Position numbers and translations under genes: made by a program. Below are positions 26,194 through 34,047 of a stretch of 64,000 nucleotides of DNA, piece after piece (the first letter of the stretch is position 1; each line of letters starts with the position of its first letter). Origin of the DNA: Candidatus Kouleothrix ribensis (GTDB taxonomy: Bacteria > Chloroflexota > Chloroflexia > Chloroflexales > Roseiflexaceae); the NCBI GenBank assembly GCA_016722075.1, contig JADKGW010000001.1:4774001-4838000 (forward strand), written 5' to 3'. The notes beneath the pieces were generated by a model that did not search any database, was not told where the DNA came from, and worked only from the letters and a program-made list of their open reading frames with translations.

Positions 26194-26952
26194 ATGATCG
26201 ACTGGCTCGTACAATCTATGGCGGCCCACCCCGACCTCGCGGCCGGTGCCGCGCCGGCGGGAGTGCTCAGCCTGCTCGAGCAGCGCCGCCTGGCGAGTAT
26301 ACCGGTGGCCAAGCGCCGGAGCGACTGGCTGCTCGGGCGCTGGACGGCCAAGCGCCTGATGCAGTCGTATGTCATGCGGCGCACCGGGCACCTGCTGCCG
26401 CTCGACATGTTCAGCATTACCAGCGACCCCGACGGCGCGCCGCGCGTGGTGGCCGACTGGCCGTGCGAGCTGCAGTCGGCGATCAAGGGCCTGCAACTCT
26501 CGATCAGCCACAGCAATGGCCACGCGCTGTGCGCGATCACCGACCTGGCCGACGCGCCGATCGGTGTCGATATCGAGCGGATCGAGCCGCGCGGCCCTGA
26601 GTTCGCGGCCGACTTCTTCACGCCGCACGAGCAACGGCAGATCGCGGCGGCAGCGCCCGCAGAGCGCGACACCGTGGTGACGCTGATCTGGAGCGCGAAG
26701 GAATCGGCGCTGAAGGCACTGCGGCTCGGGCTGACCATCGACACGCGCTGTGTGTCGTGCTCGCTGGGGCGGCACGGCAGCGCGGGGCTGGCCTGGTGGC
26801 CGCTCACGATCGATTATCGCCTGGCCCCGGCCCGGCCGGCCGGCACAATCATGCACGGCTGGTGGCGGATCGTCAACGAGTTCGTGCTAACCCTGGTGGT
26901 AAACCCGGCGCGCCGGCGCGCGCCCGATGACGACGGCCGTAAGGCCGCTTGA
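26194..26952 (+). CDS. Sfp-type 4'-phosphopantetheinyl transferase
   Basis: 252 residues, two pseudo-repeated halves as in Sfp. The key motifs are ISHSNGHALCAI, GVDIERIEPRG (Mg- and CoA-binding Asp and Glu) and WSAKESALKAL (catalytic Glu/Lys). The enzyme moves phosphopantetheine from CoA to a carrier-protein Ser. Its place directly after the synthase suggests that the five ACP repeats are its substrates, which makes their Thr residues puzzling. There is no clear ribosome-binding site before ATG 26194; an ATG nine codons later is an alternative. Confidence 0.88.
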   Translation: MIDWLVQSMAAHPDLAAGAAPAGVLSLLEQRRLASIPVAKRRSDWLLGRWTAKRLMQSYVMRRTGHLLPLDMFSITSDPDGAPRVVADWPCELQSAIKGLQLSISHSNGHALCAITDLADAPIGVDIERIEPRGPEFAADFFTPHEQRQIAAAAPAERDTVVTLIWSAKESALKALRLGLTIDTRCVSCSLGRHGSAGLAWWPLTIDYRLAPARPAGTIMHGWWRIVNEFVLTLVVNPARRRAPDDDGRKAA

Positions 26953-27011
26953 ACCGATTGGCTGGCAGTCGCCGAGCTGTACGAGCATACCAAAGATGGA
27001 GCTACGTAACT

Positions 27012-28553
27012 ATGGAGATGGAAGACTACATTCGCAAACTGCGCGACCGCAAGGCTGCTGCGGCTGGCTCGGCCAAGGACGCCGACTCGCAGCATAAGAA
27101 GGGCCGGCTGACTGCCCGCGAGCGCATCGAGACGCTGTTCGATAGCGGGACTTTCAGTGAGATCGACACGCTGGTGACGCCGCGCTACGATAGCTATATG
27201 GGCGGCAAGCAGTCGCGCTTTGGCGATGGCGTGGTCACCGGCTTTGGCCAGATCAATGGCCGGCGCGTATTCGCAGCCGCACAAGATGCTGCGGTGATGG
27301 GCGGCTCGCTCGGCGAGATGCACGCGAACAAAATCGTCAAGGCCATGCGCATGGCCTTGCAATACGGCTGCCCATTCATCGCCCTGAACGACTCGGGCGG
27401 CGCACGCATCCAGGAGGGCGTCGACAGCCTGGGCGGCTACGCGCGCATCTTCGACGCCAACTGCGAATCCTCGGGCGTCATCCCCCAGATCTCGGTCATC
27501 CTCGGCCCATGCGCGGGCGGCGCGGTGTACTCGCCGGCACTGACCGATTTCGTGTTCATGACCGAGAACAGCTATATGTTCATCACTGGCCCGAATGTGG
27601 TCAAAGCCGTGATGCAAGAAGAGGTCAGCCAGGAGGATCTGGGCGGCGGCCTGGTACATAGCAAAGAGAGTGGTGTCAGCCACTTCCTGGCCAAAGACGA
27701 TCGCCAGTGCCTCATGATGGTGCGCGACCTGCTCAGCTACCTGCCCTCGAACAACCAGGACGACCCGCCCTACGTGCCGCCGGCCGACGACCCCGAGCGG
27801 CGCTGCCCCGAGCTCGAGACACTCGTGCCGACTGACTCGCACAAGCCCTACGATGTGCGCCACGTGATCGGCAGTATCGTCGACGACGGCCGCTTCCTCG
27901 AGGTGCATGCGCTGTGGGCCGAGAATATGGTCGTGGGCTTCGCACGCCTGAACGGCTGGACCGTCGGCATTGTCGCGAATCAGCCCATGGTGCTGGCCGG
28001 CACGATCGATATCAAAGCCTCGCTCAAGGCCACCCACTTCATCCGCATCTGCGATGCCTACAACATCCCGGTCATCACGCTGCAAGACGTGCCCGGCTTC
28101 CTGCCCGGCACCAACCAGGAGTACGGCGGGATCATCCGCAACGGCGCGCGCATGATCTATGCCTACAGCGAGGCCACCGTGCCCAAGCTCATGCTGATCT
28201 TGCGCAAGAGCTACGGCGGCGCCTACTGCGTAATGAGCAGCAAGGGCCTGCGCAGCGATCTGCTGTACGCCTGGCCGAATGCCGAGATCGCCGTGATGGG
28301 TGCCGAGGGTGCGGTCAACATCCTGTTCCAGGGTGAGGTCAAGGCCGCCGCCGACCCGGCCGCGCGCCGCAAGGAGCTGGTGGCCGACTACGAGGAGCGC
28401 TTCAATAACCCGTACGTTGCGGCCGCGCGCGGCCTGATCGATGATGTGATCGAACCGCGCGACAGCCGGCGCGTGCTCATCCGCGCGCTCGAGCTAACGC
28501 TCTCGAAACGCGAGCGGCATGTGCCGAAGAAACACGGGATCTCGCCAATGTAA
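27012..28553 (+). CDS. acyl-CoA carboxylase carboxyltransferase subunit (PccB/AccD type)
   Basis: 513 residues with both crotonase-fold halves. The N half has ERIETLFDSGTFSEID and NDSGGARIQEGVDSL (oxyanion glycines). The C half has DVPGFLPGTNQEYGGIIRNGARM and RKSYGGAYCVMSSK. It moves CO2 from carboxybiotin to acetyl-, propionyl- or a longer acyl-CoA. In characterised relatives the residue in AY-x-VM helps set substrate size (Asp in propionyl enzymes); here it is Cys, so specificity is open. The start is ATG 27012, with GGAG 10 bases upstream; the longer TTG frame overlaps the transferase gene. It is the first of three carboxylase genes and probably supplies the extender unit for the synthase. 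Confidence 0.9.
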   Translation: MEMEDYIRKLRDRKAAAAGSAKDADSQHKKGRLTARERIETLFDSGTFSEIDTLVTPRYDSYMGGKQSRFGDGVVTGFGQINGRRVFAAAQDAAVMGGSLGEMHANKIVKAMRMALQYGCPFIALNDSGGARIQEGVDSLGGYARIFDANCESSGVIPQISVILGPCAGGAVYSPALTDFVFMTENSYMFITGPNVVKAVMQEEVSQEDLGGGLVHSKESGVSHFLAKDDRQCLMMVRDLLSYLPSNNQDDPPYVPPADDPERRCPELETLVPTDSHKPYDVRHVIGSIVDDGRFLEVHALWAENMVVGFARLNGWTVGIVANQPMVLAGTIDIKASLKATHFIRICDAYNIPVITLQDVPGFLPGTNQEYGGIIRNGARMIYAYSEATVPKLMLILRKSYGGAYCVMSSKGLRSDLLYAWPNAEIAVMGAEGAVNILFQGEVKAAADPAARRKELVADYEERFNNPYVAAARGLIDDVIEPRDSRRVLIRALELTLSKRERHVPKKHGISPM

Positions 28554-28567
28554 GCCGGCAGATACCA

Positions 28568-28620
28568 GTCGGCAGCCGGTAGCTTTGCCGCTTGCCGGCT
28601 GCCCGCTGCCGGCTGCCGAC
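28568..28620 (+). repeat. 12-bp perfect inverted repeat between carboxylase genes
   Basis: GTCGGCAGCCGG (28568-28579) and its exact complement (28609-28620). The loop is built from the same words (GCCGGC, GCTGCC). It ends 14 bases before the biotin carboxylase start, so a hairpin could affect its translation. Confidence 0.75.
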
Positions 28621-28634
28621 TATGAGGTAGGGGT

Positions 28635-30116
28635 ATGTTCAAAAAGATACTGATCGCAAACCGGGGCGAGATCGCCGTTCGCATCGCACGCACCTGCCGC
28701 GACCTGGGCATCGCCTCAGTCGCGCTCTACGATCCATCCGACGCCGGCTCGCTGCATGTACGCCTGGCCGACGAATGTGTGGCGCTTACTTCCGGCCAGG
28801 GCTATGTCGACACCAGCGAGGTCATCCGGATCGCACTGGCCACCGGCGCCGAGGCCATCCATCCTGGCTACGGCTTTCTCGCCGAGCAGCCGGCCTTCAT
28901 CCGCGCCTGCACGGCCGCCGGCCTGGTGTTTATTGGCCCACCGGCCGATGTGGTCGAGCTGCTCAAGAACAAGATCGCCACGCTCGAGCGCGTGGCAGCG
29001 GCCGGGTTTGCCACACCCCGGCACTCGACCAGCGCGTTCGAGGCCAACGACTTCGCGGCGATCCAGGCCGAGGCCGAGCGGATCGGCTACCCACTGGTGC
29101 TGAAGTCGTGCAGCGGTGGGCGCGGGCGCGGCACACGCGTGGTGCGCTCGCGCGAGCAACTGGCCGAAGTGCTCGGCCAGACCCAAGCCGCCAGCATGGC
29201 CGTGTTCCGCGACGACCGCGTGTACCTTGAGCAGGCCATCCTGCCCTCGCGCTATGTCGAGGTGCCGTTCCTGGCCGACCAGCGCGGCAATCTGATCCAC
29301 CTGGGCGAGCGCGATAGCTCAATCCAGCGCAATAATCAGAAGATCATCGCCGAGACGCCCGCGCCATACCTGACACAGCCGCAGCGCGAGCAGCTGTGGG
29401 ATCAAGCGCTGCAGATCGCGCGCCTGTTCGATTGCCGCAGCGCCTACACCGTCGAGTTCGTGGTCGATCAGGCCGGCCAACTGTTCTTCACCGAGATCAA
29501 GCCGCGCATCCAGGTCGAGCATTCGGTCACCGAGATGGTCGCCTCAGTCGATATCGTACGCGCACAGATCCGCTCGGCCGCCGGCGAAGCCCTGACGATC
29601 GACCAGTCGATGGTTCAACTGCACGGCTGTGCCATGCAGTGCCGAATTCGCGCCGAAGACCCGTGGAACAACTCGCTGCCCAGCCCCGGCCGGATCGAGC
29701 TGATCCGCCAGCCCGGCGGGCCAAATGTGCGCGTCGACACGTATGCCTACAGCGGCTGCGAGATCCCGCTGACCTACGAGCCGATGTTTGCCAAGCTGGT
29801 GGTGTGGGGCCGCGACCGGGCCGATTGCCTGAACCGCATGCGGCGCGCGCTCGAAGAGACGTTTATCACCGGGATTCAGACCAACTTGCCGCTGCTACAG
29901 AATATCTTCAACGACCCGGTGTTCGAGCAGGGCACCTACACAACCGAGTTCGGCCGGCGCGCCCTGCTGAGCTCGCGCACCGACCCTGGCGAGCTACGCG
30001 ATCTGGCCGTGATTGCCGCCGCAGCCTACGCGCTGCGCGCCGGCGCCGCCCGGCCGACCCAGCCAGAGCGGCTCAATTCGGGCTGGCACCGCTCGAGCCG
30101 TGAGCTGCCCAAGTGA
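28635..30116 (+). CDS. biotin carboxylase-like subunit with unusual active site
   Basis: 493 residues with the ATP-grasp biotin carboxylase layout: IANRGEIAVRI, HPGYGFLAEQP, VLKSCSGGRGRGTR, EFVVDQAGQLFFTEIKPRIQVEHSVTEM and CRIRAEDP. The family makes carboxybiotin from ATP and bicarbonate. Several positions that are normally fixed differ: the Gly-rich loop is CSGGRGRGT, RDCSxQRRxQK reads RDSSIQRNNQK, and the catalytic MNTR motif reads IKPR, so the Asn equivalent to E. coli Asn290 is Lys289. Glu287 and Arg291 remain. It could be a specialised or weak enzyme. It follows the carboxyltransferase by 81 bases, and GAGG/GGGG precede the ATG. Confidence 0.85.
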   Translation: MFKKILIANRGEIAVRIARTCRDLGIASVALYDPSDAGSLHVRLADECVALTSGQGYVDTSEVIRIALATGAEAIHPGYGFLAEQPAFIRACTAAGLVFIGPPADVVELLKNKIATLERVAAAGFATPRHSTSAFEANDFAAIQAEAERIGYPLVLKSCSGGRGRGTRVVRSREQLAEVLGQTQAASMAVFRDDRVYLEQAILPSRYVEVPFLADQRGNLIHLGERDSSIQRNNQKIIAETPAPYLTQPQREQLWDQALQIARLFDCRSAYTVEFVVDQAGQLFFTEIKPRIQVEHSVTEMVASVDIVRAQIRSAAGEALTIDQSMVQLHGCAMQCRIRAEDPWNNSLPSPGRIELIRQPGGPNVRVDTYAYSGCEIPLTYEPMFAKLVVWGRDRADCLNRMRRALEETFITGIQTNLPLLQNIFNDPVFEQGTYTTEFGRRALLSSRTDPGELRDLAVIAAAAYALRAGAARPTQPERLNSGWHRSSRELPK

Positions 30117-30144
30117 GCGTGCGATCGAATGCGCGGACAAGCCC

Positions 30145-30181
30145 GATCATGGTATCGGCATTACCTGCCGATACCATGATC
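30145..30181 (+). promoter_or_regulatory. perfect 16-bp stem-loop before the biotin carrier gene
   Basis: GATCATGGTATCGGCA, loop TTACC, then the exact complement. It is only moderately GC-rich, and a T5 run follows 17 bases later (30199), so it is not a standard terminator. It may act as an attenuator, an RNA-processing site or a protein-binding site between biotin carboxylase and carrier. Confidence 0.6.
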
Positions 30182-30245
30182 CGAACGATGATAACGGCGT
30201 TTTTCGGTTCGATTGAGCCGGGCAGTTGGAGAAAGAGACACGGCC

Positions 30246-30737
30246 ATGAGCATGATTCAGGTCACGATCGACGGGCATAGCTATGCCGTCGATGTGCAGA
30301 TCGACCCACGCGGCGAATCGGCCGCGACTGTCACGATCGACGGCGTCACCGAGCCGATCACAGTGTCGAGCCGCGACGGCAACTCGCTGGCGTGGGCGCT
30401 GGTCGGCAGCCGCTCGTACGAGGTGGTACTCGATCGGCAGCTACACTGGGTTCGCACCGCGCGCGCGATCCACCGGCTCGAGCTACACGATCTCGAGACG
30501 CCCAGCGCCCGCCCGGTCAGCGGCGACGGCCGGGTTAAGGCGCCCATCCCCGGCACGATCACGCGCCTGCTGATCGAGCCGGGTGCAACCGTCGAGGCCG
30601 GCCAGCCGCTGCTCGTGCTCGAGGCTATGAAGATGGAGAACCAGATCAACGCCCCGCGCGCCGGTGTGGTCGATCGGCTCGCGGTGGCTGTCGGCCAGCG
30701 CGTTGCACTCAATACAGTGCTGGTCGAGATCGTCTAG
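30246..30737 (+). CDS. biotin carboxyl carrier protein
   Basis: 163 residues. The C-terminal 75 residues form a biotinyl domain with LEAMKMEN, whose second Lys-flanked Met context marks the biotinylated Lys, and the preceding KAPIPGTITRLLIEPGATVEAGQ. The N-terminal 85 residues are beta-rich and resemble the region before the carrier in acyl-CoA carboxylase alpha chains, so together with 28635-30116 this is a split alpha chain. The start is ATG 30246 (GGAG 14 bases upstream, AGAGA nearer); ATG 30252 is an alternative. It is the last gene of the cluster. Confidence 0.88.
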   Translation: MSMIQVTIDGHSYAVDVQIDPRGESAATVTIDGVTEPITVSSRDGNSLAWALVGSRSYEVVLDRQLHWVRTARAIHRLELHDLETPSARPVSGDGRVKAPIPGTITRLLIEPGATVEAGQPLLVLEAMKMENQINAPRAGVVDRLAVAVGQRVALNTVLVEIV

Positions 30738-30821
30738 CCAGGAGTCGGTCGGCGCGCCGCACGCAATCGGATCACAGCCAGACGGCGCCTCTCATTCATA
30801 TGTGTGTGCCCTTAGCCTATA

Positions 30822-30916
30822 CTAGTGGCACACCACTCTGATTCTGATGGGTGGGGGTTCGGATGGACTTTGCCCCTCCGAGCCTGCCCATCAAAACCAC
30901 TGTGGTGGGCCACTAG
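30822..30916. repeat. 95-bp imperfect cruciform-like repeat
   Basis: The outer arms 30822-30836 (CTAGTGGCACACCAC) and 30902-30916 match at 14 of 15 positions. Inner arms GATGGG/CCCATC and TCGGA/TCCGA extend the fold. TGTGTG and CACACA lie just outside. It could be a small non-autonomous element; no second copy is seen in the window. Confidence 0.55.
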
Positions 30917-30943
30917 GGCTACACACATGAAAGGGGGCATGTT

Positions 30944-31162
30944 ATGGCCGGCAAGCTGTGGAGATGGTTGGGGTGGGGAATCGCGCTCATGCGCCATAGT
31001 GCCGAAATGCACCCTGGTGTTATCACCTTTGGCCCGGCCGCGCCGCCGGCCGAGCTGCCCAGGCGGCCGGCGCAGGGCCACGAGCACGCGCACAGCCCGG
31101 CACCGCGCGGCGCCGCCCCGCGCCAGGGTAGCCCGGCGTCACAGCAGCGCCACTACCTGTAG
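30944..31162 (+). CDS. possible small protein, 72 aa (doubtful)
   Basis: ATG 30944 has GGGGG about 6 bases upstream. The product starts with a short amphipathic or membrane-active stretch (MAGKLWRWLGWGIALM) and continues Pro/His/Arg-rich. Its last residues, QRHYL, are encoded in the left arm of a perfect palindrome, so the same QRHYL-stop ends the CoA-transferase on the other strand. No family is recognised. It may be a chance frame in the 432-bp gap. Confidence 0.25.
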   Translation: MAGKLWRWLGWGIALMRHSAEMHPGVITFGPAAPPAELPRRPAQGHEHAHSPAPRGAAPRQGSPASQQRHYL

Positions 31163-31189
31163 AGCCGCCCTACAGGTAGTGGCGCTGCT
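31143..31189. terminator. 20-bp perfect palindrome holding two opposing stop codons
   Basis: The arms 31143-31162 and 31170-31189 are exact complements around a 7-base loop. The TAG of the plus-strand small ORF and the TAG of the minus-strand CoA-transferase both lie in the arms. There is no T-run on either side. Confidence 0.7.
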
Positions 31190-32465
31190 TCGCTGCGGCC
31201 AGCAGATCCTCGCGGAAGTCGGGGTGCGCAATATTGATCAGCGCGCGCGCGCGCCGGGCCAGCGTGCAGCCGTGCAGCTGGGCTACGCCATACTCGGTGA
31301 TGACATAATGCACATCGTAGCGGCTGGTCACCACCCCGGCACCCTCGTCGAGCGCCGGCACGATCCGCGAGAGCTTGCCCGCCAGCGCGGTGGCCGGCAG
31401 CGCAATGATCGGCACACCTTCCTCCGAGCGCGCCGCACCGCGAATGAAATCGACCTGGCCACCCGCGCCGCTGTAGAACCGCGGCCCAATGCTGTCGGCA
31501 CACACCTGCCCGGTCAAATCGACCTGCAGGGCCGAGTTGATCGCGACCATGCGCTTGTGCTGCGCGATCACGAATGGATCATTGACATAATCGGTTGGGT
31601 GCAGCTCGACCATCGCGTTATTATGAGCCCAGTCGAACAGCCGCCGCGAGCCGAGCAGGAAGCCGGCCACCAGCTTACCGCGATGCAGCGTCTTGGCCTC
31701 GCCGTCGATCACGCCGGCCTCGACCAGGTCGACGATCCCGTCGGAGAATAGCTCGGAGTGGATGCCGAGGTGGCGCTTGTGCGAGAGGTAGCGCAGCACC
31801 GCGTCGGGGATGGCGCCGATCCCGAGCTGTAGCGTCGCACCATCGGGGATGAGATCGGCAATATGCTGGCCGATCCGCTCGGCGATCGGGTTCGACTCGC
31901 CCTGGGGTAGCTCGGAGAGCGGCCGGTTCGTCTCGACACAGGTGGTGATGCGCGAGATGTGGATGAAGCTATCGCCGAGCGTGCGCGGCATCTGGGCATT
32001 GACCTCGGCAATCACCGTGCGCGCCAGCTGGGCCGCCGGCAGCGTGCAGCCAACCTCGACACCAAACGAGCAGAAGCCGTGCTGGTCGGGCGGCGACACC
32101 TGGATCAGTGCCACGTCGATCGGCAGGCGGCCCGAGCGAAACATGCGCGGGATCTCCGACAGAAAGATCGGCGTGAAGTCGGCACGGCCCTCTTGAACTG
32201 CGTGGCGCACATTCGAGCCGATAAACAGTGCGTTATGGCGGAACGAGCCAGACAGATCGGCCGAGGTGGTCGGGTCGTCGCCGGCCGTGAGCATGTGCAG
32301 AACTTCGACATCGCGGAGCGTCGGGGCGCGCTCGACCAATGCATTGAGCAGGGTAGTCGGCACGCCGCAGCCGCCGCCGATATAGACACGCTGGCCCGAA
32401 TGGACAAGCGCCAGCGCGTCGGCCGGCGCCATGAGCCGGGGCTGCATGGCGGTAACATTACTCAT
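31170..32465 (-). CDS. acetyl-CoA hydrolase/CoA-transferase family protein
   Basis: 431 residues, the length of Cat1/4-hydroxybutyrate CoA-transferases. The N half has SGQRVYIGGGCGVPTTLL and VSPPDQHGFCSFG. The C half has LQLGIGAIPDAV, GIHSELFSDGIVDL with the catalytic Glu that carries CoA, and GGQVDFIRGA. It moves CoA between acetyl-CoA and another organic acid. Its ATG overlaps the stop of the upstream alanine-dehydrogenase-like gene (ATGA at 32465-32462), so the two are translationally coupled. The last codons lie in a perfect palindrome. Confidence 0.88.
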   Translation of the reverse strand: MSNVTAMQPRLMAPADALALVHSGQRVYIGGGCGVPTTLLNALVERAPTLRDVEVLHMLTAGDDPTTSADLSGSFRHNALFIGSNVRHAVQEGRADFTPIFLSEIPRMFRSGRLPIDVALIQVSPPDQHGFCSFGVEVGCTLPAAQLARTVIAEVNAQMPRTLGDSFIHISRITTCVETNRPLSELPQGESNPIAERIGQHIADLIPDGATLQLGIGAIPDAVLRYLSHKRHLGIHSELFSDGIVDLVEAGVIDGEAKTLHRGKLVAGFLLGSRRLFDWAHNNAMVELHPTDYVNDPFVIAQHKRMVAINSALQVDLTGQVCADSIGPRFYSGAGGQVDFIRGAARSEEGVPIIALPATALAGKLSRIVPALDEGAGVVTSRYDVHYVITEYGVAQLHGCTLARRARALINIAHPDFREDLLAAAKQRHYL

Positions 32466-33580
32466 AGTGGATCCATCTGAGTTGCAGTGGCCGGCTGTGC
32501 GTGCAGCGTGGCCGCCACCTGGGGCGCCACAGGTACACCGTGGAGCAGCCCGATGCCACGAGCCAGCGCAGTACTTTGCGCGATTGCGCGTTCGAGGCCG
32601 GCGCCAGCAATCTCGAGAATAAAAGGTAGCAGCGCATTATTCAGGGAGTGCGCAGCAGTGCGGGCCACCGCGCTTGGGATATTCGGCACAGCATAGTGTA
32701 GCACCCCCTCGGCCAGAAACGTCGGGTCGCGATGGGTGGTGGGCCGGCTGGTGGCGACACAGCCACCCTGAGTGATCGACACATCGATGATCACACTGCG
32801 CGGCTTCATTTGCTTGACATGCTCCTGGCGCACCAGCACCGGCGAGCGATCACCGGGCACGTGAACCGCGCCAATCAGCACATCGGCGAAGGGCAGCACA
32901 TGCTCGATCGCGCTCTCGGTGGCCAGCCGCGTCGTCACATGGCCACGGCAGATCCGCTCGCAGTTGCGCAGCCGCTCGATATCATGATCCAGCACAGTCG
33001 TGTGAACGCCCCATGCGCTCAGGCCATAAGCTGCATTGACACCAACCGTGCCGGCGCCAATGATCACGACCTCGGCCGAGGCCACGCCGGGCGTTGGCGC
33101 CAGCAGCGTGCCGCGCCCACCAAAGGGTGTCTCGAGCAGCCGCGCCGCCAGCTGCGGCAGCAGCCGGCCGGCGATCTCGCTCATGGGCATCAGCACCGGC
33201 AGCACGCCGTCGTTGCGGATCAGCTCGTAGCTGAGCGTGCTGACCCTGGCGTCGGACAGCGCCACCAGCACACGCCGCTGGATCACCGACAGGCCCAGGA
33301 AGCCGCAGAGCAGCTGGCCGGGGCGCAGCCAGCCGATCGCCGGCTCGGGCACGCCGTCGACAGTCACCAGCAAATCGCTGCGCGCGATCGTCTCGGCCGC
33401 GCTGTACACCAGCTGCGCACCAACCGCGCTGTAGGCCGTGTCGGAGAAGCCGGCCCCTTCGCCGGCCCCGCTCTGAACGTAGACCCTGTGTTCCGCGCGA
33501 ATCAGCGCCTGCACGCCGGCCGGCGTCAGCGCCACACGCAGCTCATCATTCCGATCAGCTCGTGGGATCGCAATATCCAT
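32462..33580 (-). CDS. alanine dehydrogenase homologue lacking catalytic residues
   Basis: 372 residues that align along the whole length with alanine dehydrogenases: IPRADRNDELRVALTPAGV, the NAD fold VVIIGAGTVGVNAA, SRPTTHRDPTF, and VPNIPSAVARTAAHSLNNALLPF. The catalytic residues are changed: the Lys of the VKVKEP motif corresponds to Asp75 (VTVDGVPEP), the His of YLHL to Gly96 (FLGL), and the Asp of DQGG to Thr270 (TQGG). NAD binding looks intact, so it may act on another substrate or be regulatory. The start is Met23 of the longest frame (GGAG, spacing about 6). It is coupled to the CoA-transferase gene. Confidence 0.8.
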   Translation of the reverse strand: MDIAIPRADRNDELRVALTPAGVQALIRAEHRVYVQSGAGEGAGFSDTAYSAVGAQLVYSAAETIARSDLLVTVDGVPEPAIGWLRPGQLLCGFLGLSVIQRRVLVALSDARVSTLSYELIRNDGVLPVLMPMSEIAGRLLPQLAARLLETPFGGRGTLLAPTPGVASAEVVIIGAGTVGVNAAYGLSAWGVHTTVLDHDIERLRNCERICRGHVTTRLATESAIEHVLPFADVLIGAVHVPGDRSPVLVRQEHVKQMKPRSVIIDVSITQGGCVATSRPTTHRDPTFLAEGVLHYAVPNIPSAVARTAAHSLNNALLPFILEIAGAGLERAIAQSTALARGIGLLHGVPVAPQVAATLHAQPATATQMDPL

Positions 33581-33753
33581 AAACTGCTCCACACGCTTAC
33601 GCCGCAGGCAGAACCGGCCTGTGGCTACGCTGCCGAAAAGCCGCACCTACGCGCGCCCGCGCGTTCCGGCCATGAGCATACCATGCTCGCAGAGCGCGCG
33701 CGGGAACAACTCATCACGGCAAGTTGTCATTTCGGAACTCGGGCCGAGAATAC

Positions 33754-33782
33754 AAAAAAGCCCTGAGCGGCATGCTCAAGGC
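33754..33782 (-). terminator. rho-independent terminator of the tRNA pair
   Basis: A nine-pair stem (GCCTTGAGC/GCTCAGGGC on the minus strand, one G-U pair) with a 5-base loop, followed by T6. It lies 19 bases past tRNA-Val. Confidence 0.85.
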
Positions 33783-33800
33783 TGTGAGAATCCGACTGGC

Positions 33801-33877
33801 TGGTGGGCGATACTGGACTCGAACCAGTGACCTCCACGATGTCAACGTGGCGCTCTAACCAACTGAGCTAATCGCCC
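33801..33877 (-). tRNA. tRNA-Val (anticodon GAC)
   Basis: Complete cloverleaf: acceptor GGGCGAT/ATCGCCC, D arm TAGCTCAGTTGGTTAGAGC, anticodon arm CCACG-TTGACAT-CGTGG, T arm with GGTTCGAGTCC. The 3' CCA is encoded. It lies one base after tRNA-Leu. Confidence 0.96.
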
Positions 33878-33878
33878 A

Positions 33879-33967
<89 letters not shown>

Positions 33968-33978
33968 GCACGAACCGC

Positions 33979-34007
33979 ATTATAGCCATGAATAGGTTGA
34001 TTGTCAA
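33979..34007 (-). promoter_or_regulatory. consensus promoter of the tRNA pair
   Basis: On the minus strand TTGACA, a 17-base spacer and TATAAT, a perfect sigma70-type match. The expected start lies a few bases before tRNA-Leu. Confidence 0.9.
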
Positions 34008-34047
34008 CTGTGCCCTGGCCGGCACTATGGCGCAGCCGCCAACCTAT

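Noticed and set aside
26949..27011. TTG start extending the carboxyltransferase by 21 residues
   Set aside because: The extension overlaps the transferase stop, has no ribosome-binding site and is not similar to the family; ATG 27012 fits.
30825..31751. 308-residue plus-strand frame
   Set aside because: It begins in the cruciform repeat and then runs antisense to the CoA-transferase, with typical shadow composition.
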